A DNA stretch of 64,000 nt. It comes from Monocercomonoides exilis. Taxonomy: Eukaryota; Preaxostyla; Oxymonadida; Polymastigidae. Location of the stretch: positions 1,982,001 to 2,046,000 of the forward strand of contig LSRY02000001.1 of NCBI GenBank assembly GCA_001643675.2, given 5' to 3'. Both the position numbers and the translations under genes were made by a program. The notes under the pieces are model-generated. The model was given only the letters and a program-made list of their open reading frames with translations. It was not told the DNA's origin and ran no database searches. Of this stretch, positions 22,839-34,540 are shown piece by piece. Numbering within the stretch: position 1 is the first letter of the stretch; each line of letters opens with the position of its first letter.

Positions 22839-23830
22839 GGGTTACACTTTTACCTCTGACCCTTTTTTTTACCCCCACCCTTTTTTTTGTGGAGCTGGCT
22901 ACGGCTTAACACAAGCTCGTAGCTAACGAAAAATAACAAGAAACGTTTGTTTTTTCATATTTAACTTATTCAGAAAAAATTTTTTTACGAAAATTTTTTA
23001 ACTTTGACATCTCTGTATTTTTTTAATTTTATTTTTTGATCATTGAATTGATGGTCTTTCCATGAATATAACATTCTGGAAGTTTTAAGCTACACCATCA
23101 TTACACCTCATATCCTTTTTATTTCTTTAATTAATTTTCACATTTCACAAGTTTCTTTTTCACCTGTTTTCTCATTTCATCGACTTTTCGATAAAATACA
23201 ATTTCATAAGGAATGATGAATTTTTGAAAATATTTTTAAGATTATCCTTAATATATTGTTATATTTTAATCATGTGGAATCATAAAAAAAAGTTTTTCAA
23301 ATTTGATTTTAAATAGAAAAATGAAAAACATCAATTTCGGTTGTTTTGATTTTTTCAGCCAGTAACATTTATTCAGCAAAACATTTTGTGAGCTTGCAAT
23401 AATATATTGAGTCAAAAATAAGATACAGCTAATAAAATTAAAAAATTGTCTTTTATACAATTAAAAATTGCGTTTTATCGAAAAGTCGATGAAATGAGAA
23501 AACAGGTGAAAAAGAAACTTGTGAAATGTGAAAAGTTACTAAAGAAATAAAAAGGATATGAGGTGTAATGATGGTGTAGCTTAAAACTTCCAGAATGTTA
23601 TATTCATGGAAAGACCATCAATTCAATGATCAAAAAATAAAATTAAAAAAATACAGAGATGTCAAAGTTAAAAAATTTTCGTAAAAAAATTTTTTCTGAA
23701 TAAGTTAAATATGAAAAAACAAACGTTTCTTGTTATTTTTCGTTAGCTACGAGCTTGTGTTAAGCCGTAGCCAGCTCCACAAAAAAAAGGGTGGGGGTAA
23801 AAAAAAGGGTCAGAGGTAAAAGTGTAACCC
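22839..23830. mobile_element. Foldback/MITE-type element with ~365-bp inverted arms and TA target duplication
   Basis: The left arm (22839 to about 23204) and right arm (about 23466 to 23830) are near-perfect reverse complements. Both begin GGGTTACACTTTTACCTCTG at the outer end and share interior blocks such as GGAGCTGGCTACGGCTTAAC and TGATGGTCTTTCCATGAATA. A unique A/T-rich centre of about 260 bp carries no gene. The dinucleotide TA flanks both ends (22837-22838 and 23831-23832), as in Tc1/mariner-type insertion. Nothing resembling a transposase is present, so the element is non-autonomous. Confidence 0.88.
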
Positions 23831-23832
23831 TA

Positions 23833-24676
23833 TGGGACGAAATATTTTGCTTTATGAATTTTGTTCCATTTTCCTCTAACAAATATTATTCTCAAATTTT
23901 GGATTTTTCTGTTAATATTTGCATAGTTTCGCTTGATTTATAATGAAATTATTGTAGAAAAAGTTTGGAACAAATTTCAAATTTTTTCATAATTGCAAAA
24001 ATATTATCCCATATAAACCATTTCTTTCATATTTGTTCGCAAAACTGTCTAATCAAATGGTTATGCAAACTGCTTTTTTTTATCACATACAAATGCTTTG
24101 AATCCAATTCCACAACCAAATGAAAAATACATTTCTCAACAGATGGCATGATCATTGAATTCTTCGAAATCCTTGATTGCACGTTCATCAAAAGTATTTA
24201 AAAAATCAAGTCAATCTGAAAACATAACTATGGTTTATCAGATTTTTTCAGTGCGAATTGGGATCAAACATAAATGTTCTATGAATAACAAACAATAAAG
24301 AAACAAATTACTGTTTGTTCTTTTGTTTCCAAATTATTATGTTTCAATAAATCAATTATAAACAATAATCTGTTTCAATTTACTGTTGAAACAATTTTTT
24401 TGCATTGATAAGGCAAGCACAAAATTGCATTTGGTTTATAAAATTTTTCTCTCAAAAAGTTGTTATGATTTTTGGAATTTTATTATTTATGGAAAAAAAC
24501 AGTTGCTTTCTGGATAGCTGTTAAATAGGATAATTTTAACATTGCATCATTAATAATATGTTTCAAATATTATAATAAGTATTTCAATTTCATCTTTTCT
24601 TTATTCAATCATTTGAAGATAAAATGATCATTCTCATTATATTTTATTTTTCAAATCAAAACTGTTTTTATTACGT
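23833..24676. other. Intergenic upstream of the large surface-protein gene
   Basis: Very AT-rich, with many T and A runs. It probably contains the promoter of the gene starting at 24677, but no distinct motif is recognisable. Confidence 0.5.
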
Positions 24677-27600
24677 ATGAGGGTGCATTTGTTCCTTTTT
24701 GCATGCCTGATTTTGGTAGAAACATTTAAATCTCAAGTCATCTATGGAACAGCCACATTAAGGAATGAAGGTATTTTTTCAAATATAACTTTTAAATATA
24801 ACTGTATTTATTTCGGTCAAGGCAACTCAAATGATGAACAATTTCCAGTAAATGGCAATAATGATTATTTTTCTGAACGGAGAAAAGCATCAGGAACGAA
24901 CAGATGGAAAACAGGAACATGCACAGCGATTTATTCATTTTTACGCTTTTCCAATGCTTCAGTTGGACTGAAGAATGTGGCAGTCGATTATTCTTCCTCC
25001 CCATTTATCCTAATTACAGATAAATCGAATGTGGTGTTGGATTCATGTGTTTCCCACCAAAAATCGGAATTTCCGTTTCTTTTGAATATCGGGTCAATCT
25101 TCCTCACAAACATGACTTTGATCCCCCAAGAGAGTCTTAACCCTTCCAGTCTCATATTTTCATCTGATGATTCCAATTCTGTTATTTTGAGAAATTCTAT
25201 CATCACAGACCTGGCTGTTTCTTCATCAGACTATTTTCTGTTATCAGGAAAGAGCAAAAGCGAACAGATTGATAATTGTGCCTTCAGGAACATGTCTGTG
25301 AAATATGACACGAATAGCGATCATTTTGTGGAACATTCATGTTTTCGAAGTTCAATGGAGAATTGCCTTGCTTATTCGTGTGTGAATGCATTTGAAGGAG
25401 GGATTTCGAGTGGATCATATTCTTCACAGGAATTCATCTGCAAAAACACAACAATAAACTTTGGGAAAAGAGAAATGAATGATCTCGAGAAAAAAGGACA
25501 AATTAATTCAACTGAGAGTCAATTCTTTTCATTGTGTGAATGGACTGATTGCACAGCACCACAAGGAGGAGCTCTTTATGTGCATGACAATGCAAGTGCC
25601 ATTCTCACAGTTGAGAATTCTTCGTTCACAAGATGCAGTGCTTCCTCGACAAGAGGTGGAGGAATATATGCTCAAAGAATAGCTGAATGCGTTGTGCATC
25701 ATTCAACATTTGATCAATGTGTTGCATATGGTTCTTCAGATTGGGGTGGAGGAGGGATTCAGTTTGAAACAATTTATGTTCAGCCAATGGTTGACGATTG
25801 CTTATTTAATAACTGTTCTGCTACCAATGACGGAGGAGGAATTGGATTTTATCAAGAAACTGCTCAAAAGCAAAAAAAATGCGTAATTAACTCATTCTTC
25901 AAATTTTGTCAAGCGTCAAATTCTTCAACTTCTGCCGGAGGTGCAATTTCGCATTGGGATGGAACAATTCAAATTATATTCTCAAATTGTTTATTTTATC
26001 ATTGCTCTTCGCTTTCAGGAGGAGCAGTTTGCTTGTATCTGAATGCAAATAATAAAAGAGTTTTGTTTTATTATTGTTTTTTCCACAATAACACAGGCAC
26101 GAGGTGTGGCAACGATATGTTGCTTCATGGTTCAACATCTAATAATATTGATCCAAGTTGCTATTCAACCGGTCAAACATCATACAGAGTTTGTATAAAT
26201 TCTAATTCATATACCTATCGGAGTGAATGGCTTCGCAATGATTTTGGAAATGTGAGATTTGTCTCATCAACTGATTTACAACCAAAAGGCAACGACACAT
26301 ATGCTTGTGGAATTTATGAATCTTATCCATGCAGCACTATTAGCCATTGTTTGACTCAGCTAATTCCAGACTTGGTTCACAATGTCGAAGTATTTTCGGG
26401 AACAATAATCGAAACAAATAGTTTTGATTGTGGGCCAGACAGTTTTACTGTTTATGGCCAAAGCAATATGAGCACAACAATCCAAACGGAATTTGAAGCA
26501 CCTGGGATATCTCTTTTTTCAGTCTCGACAGGCACATTGACTGCCAGAGACTTTGTTCTTGTGCATGATTCGGATCATCCGAATAACCGTGGGTCAAGGC
26601 TGTTTGAGATAAGTGGAGCAGGAGGAATGAGGATCAGCAGACTGAACATATCTTTTGGGAGCGGACAATCAGCAGAAACAGCATTTTCGACAGAACTGAT
26701 AAATGTCCAGAATGGGGTGTTTCATATGGAACATGTGAACTGGGCAAAGACGATTTCCACAAATTCATTGTTTTCGCTTTCTTTGACTAATGAAATTTCA
26801 TTGACACTTTCAGAGTGCGCCTTTGATGGAATTGAGAGAACAACGAGCGGAGCAGCAGTGATATCGTTTTCGAATGACAAGGCAAATATTGATGTGAATT
26901 GTTGCACTTTTGAAGGATGTGGAAGCAGAACATCAGCTGACGGGGGATCGATGATGCTGTGTGTTGGGAATGGAAATGAAGTGAAAGTGAAAGGCGGATC
27001 TTTTGATGGGTGCTATTGCTCTTCTTCCAATGGATTTGGGGGAGGAATCCTTCTTCGATTGTTGAATGAAAATCCCAATTTTCTGATTTCTTCTTCATTT
27101 GGCACAAACACTGCCAAATGGGGGAATGATATCTTTGCCATTTCACCCAATCTGGAAGAAACAGCAAAATCGGAAAAAATCACATATGTGACAGATTCAT
27201 TGGATTCTGTTCAGAAGGTGAGAGGATATGACAATGGAAACAACAGTGTGGCCATTCCTCTGTGCATCTATCTCCTCCCCACCCCAGAAGAAATATATGT
27301 GAGCAATTCTGAGGCATCCAATCACTCACACTGTGGAATTGTCCAATTCCCTTGTTTGACAATGAAGCACTCCCTCACTCGTCAAGCAGGAGAAAAGAAA
27401 GTTGTTGTGAATGGAATGATTCAGATGAGCGATGAATTGGAATTTGGTGAACAGAAACATGAAATCCGAGGAAGCAATGATCAGAGTGGTTGGACAGTCT
27501 CTGATTCAAGTTCAACATCTAATTCAGCGATGATTTCAGCAAGTGTTGAGACAGAATTATCAAAACTCATCTTCTATCTTCCATCTTCCCTTCCTCTTCA

Positions 27601-30600
27601 TTCCACTTTCATTTCGTCATCTTCATCATCAATGACTCTGTCTCAATGTTCTCTTTCCCTTCAAAATTTATCATCAGAATTGACATTTCTGTTCTTGTCT
27701 GTTGAGTCAGGGATCTTAGCCATCGACACATTCTCAGCTTCATCGGTTGATTTGAGGAGAAATCCGCTGATTTCGTTGAGGGGAAGCAGCATAAATAGCG
27801 AGTTGATGAACACTCTGTGGTTGAACATGACGAATAGCAGTTTTACAAAAATCGAAAGAGCAGCTGGAAGTGGAGGGTGTGTGAGCATTGACAACAGCAA
27901 TGATGAAAATACAAACACACAAATAAATGTTGAAGAATGTTCATTTGATGGGTGTTCTGTGCAGGCTGATGAAAGCAGAGGAGGGGCCATTGATACTCAG
28001 CTGAAAGGGAGCATTCAAATGAATGTAATTTCATGCACATTCACAGGATGCACAGCACCAGCAGAAGAACGGAAGATTGGGTTTGGGGGAGGGATGGCAC
28101 TGAAGTTGATCGATGATTACGCTTCGTTTGTGATTTCATCCCCTGTTTTTGAGGCAGATAAGCCAAATATTGCGAAATATGGAAATGACCTGTTTGTTGA
28201 ATCATCCAACTTAACGAGAAGCATCACAAACACCTCGCTTCCATTTGTATCTGGGCATCTGGCAGATATTTCGTTGGATTCGATGAGAGGCTTTGATGGG
28301 AATTACACAACGAATGCCATTCCACTGGTCAATTTCTGGCGAGCGATTGGGTCAGAGATATTTATTGGGAGCGAAGGTTGTGATGTGTGTGTGTGTGGAT
28401 TCTCAGATTATCCGTGTCTGTCGATGGATCATTCGTTGGATCGATTGCCAGAAGGAAATGAAAGGAATGTCAGCATCATTGGAAAAGGGTATCTGCAGAA
28501 GAGTGTTGATGTGAGTGGAATATCAGTGAAATCGGATGAGAGCAGCATGTGCTCATTGGAATGTGTCTCATCGCTTGAAGGAGCAGGAGGAGCAGCAATG
28601 AAGATTTGTGGCATTACCAATTTCGAGCTGATAAAGTTTGTGATTCCTTCTTCATTTGCAAGTGGAGTGAATGTTTTGATGCATGTTGGCTCAAGTGAGG
28701 GATTGTTGACTGTGAAAGACTGCACATTCACCAAAAAAGGAGATGAGAGAGAAGAATTGACAGATTATGGGCTGATCAAAGCAGATGGAGGGACAGTTGT
28801 GTTGGAATTGGTGACGATGCAATTGTTGAGCTTTTCGCAGGATGTTATTTCTGTGTTGTCAACAACAGTGCTGAATGCGAAAAATCTGACGATGAAGAAT
28901 ATTGAGGTGGAGGGAGCAAGTGGATTGAGGATATCAAAGGGATCAGCTGGAGAGAAGAGAGGGAGCAATGAAGGAGAACAAAACATTGTAATTGAGTGGA
29001 GTTTGTTTGAAGAAGTCACCCAAGACACGACAGAAAACATCTCGATCATTCGAAATGAAAATGATGAGCCATTGAAAATGGTTGTTCGGAACACAACGAT
29101 GAAGAGATGTGGAGGGTTGAAGTGTGGAAAGGGAGGAGGGATGTTTTGCGAGTTGAACGAAGGAGGATGTTTAGAGTGCTCATTTTGCAAGATTTCAGAG
29201 TGTTTCTGCTCGACTGCAGGAAGAGGTGGGTGGATGTTTCTTGAATGCACCTCAACAGCTGAGAAGCCTCTGAATTTTGTGCTTTCGAACATCACGTTCC
29301 GAGACAACACCGCATTGAGAGGGAGAGATGTGTATGTTCAATGCCACTCAATCGATACACAAATTGTTGATGAGCAGTTCTTGCTGGATTTCAGAGCGCC
29401 ATTTGTGAAGGACAAGGCAGTATGGGGTGCCACAACAGACTCGTTTGTGGGGGAAGAAGATCTTCTGCTGAGGGTGATGAAATACCAGAGCGAGACGATA
29501 TTTGTGTCATCAATTGCAGACAATCGCGCAGACAGCAAGCAATGTGGAGAGTTGGACACACCATGCCACTCATTGAGCTTTGGAGTGCAGCACATCATTC
29601 AATCTCTGTTCTCACAGCTGTTGATCTTGGGGCAAACAGAAATTGTTGGGAAGTGTGATGTTCTTGATGTGACCATCCGCTCATTGCAATCTCCATCTGC
29701 TGCTTTGGTGCATCTGAACTCTACAATAACCAATGAGGGAAATCTGATCACAACCTCAGAGAAAGTTCGGATCGAAAGTGTGAAATTCAATTTTGGTCAG
29801 TTATTTTCATATTCAGGCAATTCAATCATTCATGAAGCAAATGGTCAGCTTTCTCTTTCATCTGTTGATTTTTCTTCTGTTGGCCAATCAGAAAGCATTG
29901 AATTTGTTGTTCTCAATTCAACATTGCTGAGCATCGAAAATGGAATTCTTCATGTTGACAACTGCTCAATATCAATGCTTTCATTCAAGAAGCCTTCGTT
30001 TCTGTTTAATGGAGATGATGTATCAATCACAAATGTGAAACTGGAACTAATTGAATCAATAACAAATGTATTTGAGATTGGTGATTGTGGAAGTGTTGTA
30101 TTTAATGGAGTATCTGCAGATGGAGTGAAATTATCTGAAGGTTGCGTTATTGCGATAAACGATTTGTCTTCGAGTTCAATTTCAATTGGAATCTCCTCAT
30201 TCGACAACTGTTCGAGGAATTCAAAAGGAGCTTCTGTTTTCTCAGCTTATTCAACTTCTGCTCAAATAATTCTTTCAAACTGTTCCTGTTCAAATTGCGA
30301 TTCTCTCTCCGACAAAGGAAGCATTGTGGAGATTAACAATGCAAAAGATGTTTCGATGCAAATGTGTGAGTTTGAAGGAATTCTTTCAAAAGAAAGTGAA
30401 AATGAGAGAAATAATAATTTTGAAGAAATATGCAAATGGAATGGATCACTTGTTCACTCAGCGAATTCTTCGTTGGTGATGAAATATGTGACAATAATGA
30501 ATGCTTCATCAGGTGGATTGTCAGTGTCTGCTGGAGATGTGACGATTGAGAAAGGAGAGTTTTTGAACAACAATCCATTCATTGAAAAGTATCCCTCTCT

Positions 30601-32104
30601 TCGTCGAAACATCGTTTGTTCAAATTCTGGAGCATTGAATGTGATGAGTTTGAAAGGAGGAGATGGATTGAAGGATAACTCTTCACTTTGGATGTTGAAT
30701 GATGGATGCAGTTTTGATGGGATTATTTCAGATAGAGATTCATCGTTCTTCATTCCTATATTGGAGAGTGTGGAAGCAAAAGAAGAGACAGACAGGATGA
30801 AGCTGACATTCAAAGGATTGCTTCTTGTTCCATGCAATCTGTCATTTGCAGTTGCGAAGAGAAAAGGAGAAGAGAAGGATATTGAAAAGCATGATTTTGA
30901 TTCAGATGGATTTTTATCAGAAAGAGAAGTCGAAGGAAGTGTGGGAAAAGATCTCATCAGCAGTTGTGGAAATGAAATCGAAGTTAGCGTGTCTATTTTG
31001 TTTGGAGCATTTAAATCTCCTTCATCAACACATTCATTCATTCTGAAGAATACAAGCATTACTCCACCAAAAGATGATGAAATAATGTCAAAAGAAGAGA
31101 AAAAAATTGAATGGAGTTTATTTGCCTTTATTGGGTGTATTGTTATTATTATAATTCTGTTATTTGGTATTGTTGTGATGGCCGTGGTTCAGCAAAGGAA
31201 ACTGAGGGAAATTGAAAAGAAAGTTGAAAAAGAGAAATTAGAAAATGAGCAGATAATGGGGAAGATGGAAAGGAAAAGGGAAAGCAGTGAAAGAAGCTTT
31301 GAGATGAGTGAAATGCCATCGACATTACTGGAGGGGATGACAAGCCAAATTCCTCTTCTCATTGACAACGATGAAGATCTTCCAGAGCCTCCGTCAATGA
31401 ACAATGAAATTCTGAATGAAAATGGTCTGCCAGATTTGGAATCTCCATTGCCATTGTCCGAGAATGATTCTGTTTCATTGGTATCTCAATCGCATTCATT
31501 CAATGTTATATCAGCCAAGAAGCCATTTCGAGAGAAGGAGAAAAAGAACATCAAAACATTGCATTCGGTGATTCATTCAGTGCAAGGTAATTTCACCATG
31601 GGAACAAGAGCAATGGATGTTATTGATGGGAAGGAAGTGGTGATGGCAGTGGCAGAGCTATTTGAGCATTTGATTTCTGTTGGAGACGAAAGAGTGGAAA
31701 TGATGGGAAAACAATTGTGCCCATATTCGATTTTTGTTGAGGAAGGAAATGAAAATGAAATCTACGTGTTGACAGAGGAATTGGAGGATGAAAAGGAGAA
31801 GGAAGAAATGAAGCGATGGAAGGAGCCAGAAATGGGATATGAAGATGATGGAATTGAACAGGCAGTTGTTTTCACACTTGGACTGATTCTGCATGAGATG
31901 ACAACCGGGGAAGTGCCCTTGAGTGAGTGTGATGCGGAGGAAGCGCAGGAGATGATGAGGGATGGAGTGCGACCACTGACAGAAGGAATCGAAGGAGAAG
32001 ATCTGGTTGAGGTGATGGAGAAGATGTGGGCAGACGAGCCAAATGACAGGCCAACATTGGATGAGGTGATTGGTTTGCTGAAAGGGATAAATGGGGTGCT
32101 TTGA
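24677..32104 (+). CDS. Giant beta-helix surface protein with transmembrane segment and kinase-C-lobe-like tail
   Basis: A single uninterrupted exon of 2475 residues. MRVHLFLFACLILVETFKSQ is a signal peptide. The ectodomain (about residues 20-2140) is made of Gly-triplet and C-x-F-x-x-C beta-helix repeats. CG...PC signatures at about residues 540, 885, 1236 and 1620 (CGIYESYPCST, CGIVQFPCLT, CGFSDYPCLS, CGELDTPCHS) head repeated modules. A membrane-proximal block contains NGSLV, LRRNIVC, NDGC, FFIP and PCNL. The membrane helix is about 2146-2170 (IGCIVIIIILLFGIVVMAVV), followed by a charged coiled-coil. Residues ~2278-2470 resemble a protein-kinase fold: KEPEMG in place of APE, VFTLGLILHEMTTGEVPL for helices E-F, and DRPTLDEVIGLL for helix I. 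No VAIK, HRD or DFG motif is seen, so it is a pseudokinase. Likely a type I surface receptor or adhesin; the ligand is unknown. Confidence 0.92.
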   Translation: MRVHLFLFACLILVETFKSQVIYGTATLRNEGIFSNITFKYNCIYFGQGNSNDEQFPVNGNNDYFSERRKASGTNRWKTGTCTAIYSFLRFSNASVGLKNVAVDYSSSPFILITDKSNVVLDSCVSHQKSEFPFLLNIGSIFLTNMTLIPQESLNPSSLIFSSDDSNSVILRNSIITDLAVSSSDYFLLSGKSKSEQIDNCAFRNMSVKYDTNSDHFVEHSCFRSSMENCLAYSCVNAFEGGISSGSYSSQEFICKNTTINFGKREMNDLEKKGQINSTESQFFSLCEWTDCTAPQGGALYVHDNASAILTVENSSFTRCSASSTRGGGIYAQRIAECVVHHSTFDQCVAYGSSDWGGGGIQFETIYVQPMVDDCLFNNCSATNDGGGIGFYQETAQKQKKCVINSFFKFCQASNSSTSAGGAISHWDGTIQIIFSNCLFYHCSSLSGGAVCLYLNANNKRVLFYYCFFHNNTGTRCGNDMLLHGSTSNNIDPSCYSTGQTSYRVCINSNSYTYRSEWLRNDFGNVRFVSSTDLQPKGNDTYACGIYESYPCSTISHCLTQLIPDLVHNVEVFSGTIIETNSFDCGPDSFTVYGQSNMSTTIQTEFEAPGISLFSVSTGTLTARDFVLVHDSDHPNNRGSRLFEISGAGGMRISRLNISFGSGQSAETAFSTELINVQNGVFHMEHVNWAKTISTNSLFSLSLTNEISLTLSECAFDGIERTTSGAAVISFSNDKANIDVNCCTFEGCGSRTSADGGSMMLCVGNGNEVKVKGGSFDGCYCSSSNGFGGGILLRLLNENPNFLISSSFGTNTAKWGNDIFAISPNLEETAKSEKITYVTDSLDSVQKVRGYDNGNNSVAIPLCIYLLPTPEEIYVSNSEASNHSHCGIVQFPCLTMKHSLTRQAGEKKVVVNGMIQMSDELEFGEQKHEIRGSNDQSGWTVSDSSSTSNSAMISASVETELSKLIFYLPSSLPLHSTFISSSSSSMTLSQCSLSLQNLSSELTFLFLSVESGILAIDTFSASSVDLRRNPLISLRGSSINSELMNTLWLNMTNSSFTKIERAAGSGGCVSIDNSNDENTNTQINVEECSFDGCSVQADESRGGAIDTQLKGSIQMNVISCTFTGCTAPAEERKIGFGGGMALKLIDDYASFVISSPVFEADKPNIAKYGNDLFVESSNLTRSITNTSLPFVSGHLADISLDSMRGFDGNYTTNAIPLVNFWRAIGSEIFIGSEGCDVCVCGFSDYPCLSMDHSLDRLPEGNERNVSIIGKGYLQKSVDVSGISVKSDESSMCSLECVSSLEGAGGAAMKICGITNFELIKFVIPSSFASGVNVLMHVGSSEGLLTVKDCTFTKKGDEREELTDYGLIKADGGTVVLELVTMQLLSFSQDVISVLSTTVLNAKNLTMKNIEVEGASGLRISKGSAGEKRGSNEGEQNIVIEWSLFEEVTQDTTENISIIRNENDEPLKMVVRNTTMKRCGGLKCGKGGGMFCELNEGGCLECSFCKISECFCSTAGRGGWMFLECTSTAEKPLNFVLSNITFRDNTALRGRDVYVQCHSIDTQIVDEQFLLDFRAPFVKDKAVWGATTDSFVGEEDLLLRVMKYQSETIFVSSIADNRADSKQCGELDTPCHSLSFGVQHIIQSLFSQLLILGQTEIVGKCDVLDVTIRSLQSPSAALVHLNSTITNEGNLITTSEKVRIESVKFNFGQLFSYSGNSIIHEANGQLSLSSVDFSSVGQSESIEFVVLNSTLLSIENGILHVDNCSISMLSFKKPSFLFNGDDVSITNVKLELIESITNVFEIGDCGSVVFNGVSADGVKLSEGCVIAINDLSSSSISIGISSFDNCSRNSKGASVFSAYSTSAQIILSNCSCSNCDSLSDKGSIVEINNAKDVSMQMCEFEGILSKESENERNNNFEEICKWNGSLVHSANSSLVMKYVTIMNASSGGLSVSAGDVTIEKGEFLNNNPFIEKYPSLRRNIVCSNSGALNVMSLKGGDGLKDNSSLWMLNDGCSFDGIISDRDSSFFIPILESVEAKEETDRMKLTFKGLLLVPCNLSFAVAKRKGEEKDIEKHDFDSDGFLSEREVEGSVGKDLISSCGNEIEVSVSILFGAFKSPSSTHSFILKNTSITPPKDDEIMSKEEKKIEWSLFAFIGCIVIIIILLFGIVVMAVVQQRKLREIEKKVEKEKLENEQIMGKMERKRESSERSFEMSEMPSTLLEGMTSQIPLLIDNDEDLPEPPSMNNEILNENGLPDLESPLPLSENDSVSLVSQSHSFNVISAKKPFREKEKKNIKTLHSVIHSVQGNFTMGTRAMDVIDGKEVVMAVAELFEHLISVGDERVEMMGKQLCPYSIFVEEGNENEIYVLTEELEDEKEKEEMKRWKEPEMGYEDDGIEQAVVFTLGLILHEMTTGEVPLSECDAEEAQEMMRDGVRPLTEGIEGEDLVEVMEKMWADEPNDRPTLDEVIGLLKGINGVL

Positions 32105-34538
32105 TACTTCTTTGCTTGCTTGCTGCATGTTTGTAGAATTGAGCTGAATGATTAAAATGTTTGGATTGCGAAAACAGCACCTTCCCCTGATGACTTGTTT
32201 TGAATCTGCTGTTCAATGGGAATTCGTCTTCGCAAAGGTGAAATTTGAAGAAGCCTTCAACTGAATGTGTTGAAGTGCAAATGATTTCACAATTGTTTCA
32301 TTTGCCAATTATGTTGTTTCAACGTATCCACCATCTTTGGAGCAAGATCACTAAATGTGTTTGTGTGAGTGTAGTATTTTTTTAGTTTTTTTCATATTTT
32401 GTTTTTGTGTTTTGGAGTTGAAAATTTTGCTCTTTATTTGTTTTTGATTTTGTTTTTGTGTATCTCTAACATGAATGAATTTTCAATGAATTCACTTGGA
32501 TCCTATTGGAAAATTCTTGCGTGACTTTTTTATATTCCTGTTGTTTTTTCACGTTGATTTAATTCCCATCAAATTTCTTTTTTCTGTTTTATGTTTTCTC
32601 AAGCATTTTCCATTAACATCAACAATTCAACGAATAAAAAGTAATCGTCATCGATTTTTTAATTTTTATGAATGTTGTTGAAAATATAATGAAGGGTTTG
32701 ATTGCCCTAATTTTTTTGAATAAATGAGAATATCTCATTCATGAAATTCAGAGAATTCTTAAAGGAAGGATTGACCACATCAATGTTGATTGATGTCATG
32801 GGCATAATTCTTTCAATTTTCAATTATTCTCTCTCATTTTGTCATTAACAATGCAGTCTTTAATTTTGAAAGAATAATTAAGGTCGGATGAAAATGAAAA
32901 ATTTGAACCTTTTCATTTTGATAATAACATGCAATCATTTGGATTCAACAAAATGGAAACATTTGATGGATCAAACAAAAAAGAAAAAAAAGAACTCATA
33001 AAATTGAATTGATGAAATCTGAATTTATCGTTTTTTCTTTTTAATTCATTGTTCTTTGATGGAACATTCATTTACAGAAATAATGAATCATTATGATCAA
33101 ACAATAAGGAATGTATTTTTTTCTAACAGTCTTCATATTTTGTTTTTGATTTTATGCTTGATCTCAATGTCTCAATTCCAAGGACTGAAAACATCCTTCT
33201 TTTTTCTGTTTCAAATTTTCGAACACTTTTTATTTTTTTTTTCCATCTCTTGACATTATTTTTTTTTCAATCCAATTTTTTTCTTTTTCTATTAACTTGC
33301 TGATAACAGCATCAACACAGTTTCTTTTTCTCCCACAAAAAAACACGTGGCACAATTTCTTGTTTAGCAAATCAACAAATTGGATAAAAAAGATTTATTT
33401 TCAATTCTCTGGCCATCTCTGATCATCAATCTCTCTAAAAATATGAAATTATTTCACACAATCTCCCATAAGATCTTTTGATTTTTGGTGAGTTCCAATT
33501 ATCTAAACAATCTTCATTATTCTCATTTATTAAGAAAAACAATTGGAAATGTAATTCTTTATTCCACAAAATTTGATAATTTATTAATAAAGTCATTGTT
33601 TTAATCTTATCACTTTTCATTTGAATTTTCACTTGATTAACCTCCATACAGGTATTGCACAATAAATCAGACAAGATCGTTATTTCAATAACCACTCAAA
33701 AAGAAAATCAAATAATTTCACTATGAAAATATCTTATCCATCCTGACTAATTTGAAATACGAGACTTTAATTTCCGTGTCGACTGAAAATAGAAAAATAT
33801 TATGTTTTGAAATTTCGGAGAAACTCATAAACCTATTATTCTGAAATTTCGATATTTCTATTTTCTGAGCACAAATGAAGCTGCTTTGAAAGATTTGTGT
33901 ATCAAATGAGTTGGTATTAATGAGATATATATTCTGAAAAATTATCAGTACTTCTTCTTATGCAGATATTGAGAAAACGATCTTGTCTGGTATTATATGC
34001 TATGTCTGTATTTTTAAATTTGAGCATATATCGAAAATATAGAAAGTTTGATAATTCATTCATTCTATTGGTTGAATTTGACATTAAGTGTCTGGTTAAT
34101 ATCTTGCTTGATATTGATCGCACATCATTCAAAATCCTTTTCGAAAACAGTCATTCATTAAATAATATGCTTCAGTCAAAAGCTGACATCGTCACAACGA
34201 AAATAATCAACACCTGTTATTGTCACCTTTTTCGGTTTTTAAAAAAATATTTTCCATTTTCCTATTAGTCTTTTGTCTATAATAATAACAGTACCAATTA
34301 TTTGATTGCATATTTCGAATCATTATGAATGATTCTTTCAATGAAAAATTAATTATTTCTTAAAAAAAATAAGAATTTTTCATTTCAAAATGTATTTAAA
34401 CAAGTTTGAATAACAAAATGAAACAAAAACATTTTATCACTTTCGAAAAATGTGTTTCTGAATAGTATTTGGTGCAAAATACGGACTTTCAAGCTTTTTT
34501 TGCACAAAGCACAAAAAATTGTTTCACTTATAACATTA
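32105..34538. other. Gene-poor AT-rich stretch
   Basis: Contains the 3' flank of the surface-protein gene and long A/T runs. A 102-codon ATG frame at 33960-34268 is the longest open stretch. It has no recognisable domain, and its composition does not stand out from the background. I see no supported gene. Confidence 0.5.
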
Positions 34539-34540
34539 TA

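Noticed and set aside
23266-23460. Coding gene inside the foldback element
   Set aside because: 64 codons of AT-rich sequence with no recognisable feature; consistent with chance.
24677-32104. Active pectate or polysaccharide lyase
   Set aside because: Only the repeat fold is suggested. No catalytic Arg/Asp calcium-site motif of the lyase families is visible, and the architecture is that of a membrane surface protein.
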